Part shown: positions 7,217 through 8,808 of the stretch, piece after piece
Layout: every line of letters starts with the position of its first letter
Numbering within the stretch: the first letter of the stretch is position 1
Assembly: GCA_937974415.1 (NCBI GenBank)
Contig: CALJXB010000440.1
Coordinates: 1 to 8,808 of the forward strand
Direction of reading: 5' to 3'
DNA from: an uncultured Kiloniellales bacterium
GTDB taxonomy: Bacteria; Pseudomonadota; Alphaproteobacteria; Kiloniellales; JAKSDN01
Length of the DNA: 8,808 nucleotides
Position numbers and translations under genes: made by a program
The notes under the pieces: model-generated
Databases searched by the model: none
What the model saw: the letters and a program-made list of their open reading frames with translations, nothing else
What the model was told of the DNA's origin: nothing

Positions 7217-8311
7217 TCAATCCGCCAGCGGCTGGACGTCCTCGGGACGCCAGGAGAGCCAGAGCTCGTCGTTCTCGCGGGCCACGGCGGCGAGCGAGCG
7301 GTCGCTGTTCTGGACCCGGGCGGAGACGCCCAGGCCGCCGGGCGTCTCCAGGAAGACGTGGCTCTGGTCGCCGCTGTAGGAGACGTTCAGCACCTTGGCC
7401 CGCACCTTCACCAGGCCAGGGTCCTGGGGCTCGCCCGGCGCGACGCGGATCTTCTCCGGCCGCACCGCCACGTGGGTCACCCGCTCCTTGGCGCCGCTCA
7501 AGGCGATCTCGCCCAGTTCGCCGACCCGGACCGCCAGGCCGCCGTCGCGGGCCTCGGCGCCTTCCACCGGGAACAGGTTCACCTGGCCGATGAAGTCGGC
7601 CACCACGGTGGAGCTGGGATACTCGTACAGCTCCATGGGCGGCGCCACCTGGAGCACGTGGCCCGTGCCCATGACGGCGATGCGGTCGGCCACGGAGAGC
7701 GCCTCGTGCTGGTCGTGGGTGACGATGACGAAGGTGATGCCGACGCTGTGCTGCAGGTTCACCAGCTCTATCTGCATGGCCTCGCGCAGCTTGGCGTCGA
7801 GGGCCGAGAGCGGCTCGTCGAGCAGCAGCACCTTGGGCTTCTTGACGAGGGCCCGGGCGAGTGCGACCCGCTGGCGCTGGCCGCCCGAGAGCTTGTCCGG
7901 CTTGCGGTCCTCGAGGCCCTCGAGTTGGACCAGGGCGATCGCCTCCGCCACCCGGGTGTCGATTTCGGCGCGCTGGGTTCCGACCACCTTGAGGCCGTAG
8001 GCAATGTTCTGGGCCACGGTCATGTGGGGGAACACGGCATAGGACTGGAACACCATGTTCACCGGCCGGCGGTTCGGCTCGACATTGAACATGTCCTCGC
8101 CGTCGATCAGGATCGTGCCGTCGCTGGGCGTCTCGAAGCCGGCGATCATGCGCAACAGCGTCGTCTTGCCGCAGCCCGACGGCCCGAGCAGGGCGAAGAA
8201 CTCGCCGGCGCGAATGTCGAGGCTCACATTGTCGACCGCGACGACGGTCGGGCCGAAGCGCTTGGTGACTTCCTGAATGGAGATGATGGCATCGCCGCCG
8301 TTCATGTTCAC
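7217..8311 (-). CDS. Putrescine/spermidine-type ABC transporter ATP-binding protein (PotA/PotG family)
   Basis: This cytoplasmic ATPase powers import of a substrate delivered by a periplasmic binding protein. The 364 residues show Walker A GPSGCGKT (43-50), Q-loop Gln89 (MVFQSYAVFPHMTV), signature LSGGQRQR (141-148), Walker B VLLLDEP (161-167) with Asp165/Glu166, and H-loop His199 (VTHDQHEA). A C-terminal TOBE-type domain follows (about 240-360, with HVAVRPEKI). The layout and the FIGQVNLF segment resemble PotG/PotA of polyamine importers. Related ATPases serve other small solutes, so the substrate is not settled. The start is GTG at 8311 (7 nt after AAGGGG), in preference to ATG at 8305 (13 nt). 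It begins 4 nt after the upstream permease stop codon, so the two are in one operon. All catalytic residues are present. Confidence 0.93.
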   Translation of the reverse strand: MNMNGGDAIISIQEVTKRFGPTVVAVDNVSLDIRAGEFFALLGPSGCGKTTLLRMIAGFETPSDGTILIDGEDMFNVEPNRRPVNMVFQSYAVFPHMTVAQNIAYGLKVVGTQRAEIDTRVAEAIALVQLEGLEDRKPDKLSGGQRQRVALARALVKKPKVLLLDEPLSALDAKLREAMQIELVNLQHSVGITFVIVTHDQHEALSVADRIAVMGTGHVLQVAPPMELYEYPSSTVVADFIGQVNLFPVEGAEARDGGLAVRVGELGEIALSGAKERVTHVAVRPEKIRVAPGEPQDPGLVKVRAKVLNVSYSGDQSHVFLETPGGLGVSARVQNSDRSLAAVARENDELWLSWRPEDVQPLAD

Positions 8312-8315
8312 ATGA

Positions 8316-8808
8316 TCACCCCTTGCTTGCGCGCGATTGAATGGCGAGTGCGGTGATGGTCAGCGCCAAGGTTACCACGATCAACACCGTCGAGGCGGCG
8401 TTCACCTCCGGCGTGACAGAGAACCGCACCATGGAATAGATCTTGATCGGGAAGGTGGTGGAACCCGGCCCCGAGGTGAAGAAGGTGATGACGAAGTCGT
8501 CGAGCGACAGGGTGAAGGCAAGCAGCGCCCCCGCCACCAGTCCCGGCTTCATGTAGGGGAAAGTCACGTTCCAGAAGGTCTGCCACTGGCTCGCGCCGAG
8601 ATCGTAGGACGCCTCTTCGAGCGAGCGATCGAAGCCCGCCATGCGCGCCCGCACGACCACCGCCACAAAGGGGATCGAAAAGGCGATGTGGCTGACCGTG
8701 ATGGTGAAGAGCCCCAGTGGGATCTCGACCGTGGCGAAGAAGGCGACCATGGCCACGGCCAGACAGATTTCCGGAATGACGATGGGCAGGTGGACCATGC
8801 CCTCGTAA
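8316..8808 (-). CDS. Polyamine-type ABC transporter permease (PotC/PotI family), C-terminal part only
   Basis: This is an inner-membrane permease subunit working with the ATPase encoded just downstream. The frame is open through the right edge (Tyr-Glu-Gly precede Met at 8798), so that Met is internal and the N-terminus is outside the window. About 163 residues are visible with several hydrophobic stretches. The EAA loop that docks on the ATPase is clear (EASYDLGAS...PYMKP, about residues 62-85 counted from that Met). FTLSLDDFVITFFTSGPG and a TFPIKIYSMVRFSVTPEVNA-like segment follow; both are characteristic of PotC/PotI. The last two codons, AAG GGG, double as the ribosome-binding site of the ATPase gene. 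Subunits of this type usually pair with a PotB/PotH permease and a periplasmic binding protein, presumably encoded to the right. Confidence 0.92.
   Translation of the reverse strand, partial: YEGMVHLPIVIPEICLAVAMVAFFATVEIPLGLFTITVSHIAFSIPFVAVVVRARMAGFDRSLEEASYDLGASQWQTFWNVTFPYMKPGLVAGALLAFTLSLDDFVITFFTSGPGSTTFPIKIYSMVRFSVTPEVNAASTVLIVVTLALTITALAIQSRASKG
8319..8324 (-). promoter_or_regulatory. Ribosome-binding site of the transporter ATPase gene
   Basis: AAGGGG on the minus strand lies 7 nt before GTG at 8311 and is formed by the last two sense codons of the permease gene. Its spacing favours GTG at 8311 over ATG at 8305 and indicates coupled translation. Confidence 0.6.

Noticed and set aside
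6490..7593. 367-codon plus-strand open frame
   Set aside because: It is antisense to the CysH-like gene and part of the ATPase gene. Its end is a run of Arg/Pro/Gly.
7160..8356. 398-codon plus-strand open frame
   Set aside because: It is antisense to the transporter ATPase, which has every ABC motif in order.
1..8808. CRISPR array, tRNA/rRNA, transposase or attachment sites
   Set aside because: No regularly spaced repeats, RNA gene signatures, transposase motifs or flanking terminal repeats were seen anywhere in the window.

Overview
The window comes from a GC-rich genome, most likely an alphaproteobacterium able to oxidise reduced sulfur compounds. That placement rests on gene content and base composition only. 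The central marker is an aprMBA cluster: dissimilatory APS reductase with its own small membrane protein, AprM. Sulfur oxidisers carry AprBA with either AprM or QmoABC. A stand-alone ATP sulfurylase gene (sat) lies divergently beside it, and a polyamine-type ABC transporter flanks the region.

Layout. Positions 1-1568 (minus strand, running off the left edge) hold most of a fused ATP sulfurylase/APS kinase gene. Behind a 73-nt gap, at 1642-2820 on the same strand, is a complete monofunctional sat. Positions 2821-3247 form a 427-nt divergent intergenic region with no convincing gene. It should carry the promoters for sat (leftward) and aprM (rightward), and it contains a perfect 9-bp hairpin. 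Positions 3248-6361 (plus strand) carry aprM, aprB and aprA, with aprB and aprA overlapping by one base. Positions 6362-6546 lie between convergent genes and hold two inverted repeats, one with very long 32-nt arms. Positions 6547-7167 (minus) hold a short CysH-like protein that lacks the family's catalytic motifs. Positions 7217-8311 and 8316-8808 (minus) are the ATPase and the C-terminal part of a permease of a putrescine/spermidine-type ABC importer.

How it works together (inference from known pathways). AprBA oxidises sulfite with AMP to APS and passes electrons through AprB, probably to AprM and the quinone pool. Sat converts APS and pyrophosphate to sulfate and ATP, conserving energy at substrate level. 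The fused protein has an intact APS kinase P-loop and would make PAPS, so APS is a branch point here. The sulfurylase half of the fusion deviates at three conserved nucleotide-binding motifs, while its neighbour Sat is canonical. This suggests that one domain of the fusion has been relaxed or repurposed.

The two points most worth following up are that altered sulfurylase domain and the CysH-like protein, which has no catalytic ECGLH motif and no cysteine pairs for an iron-sulfur cluster.
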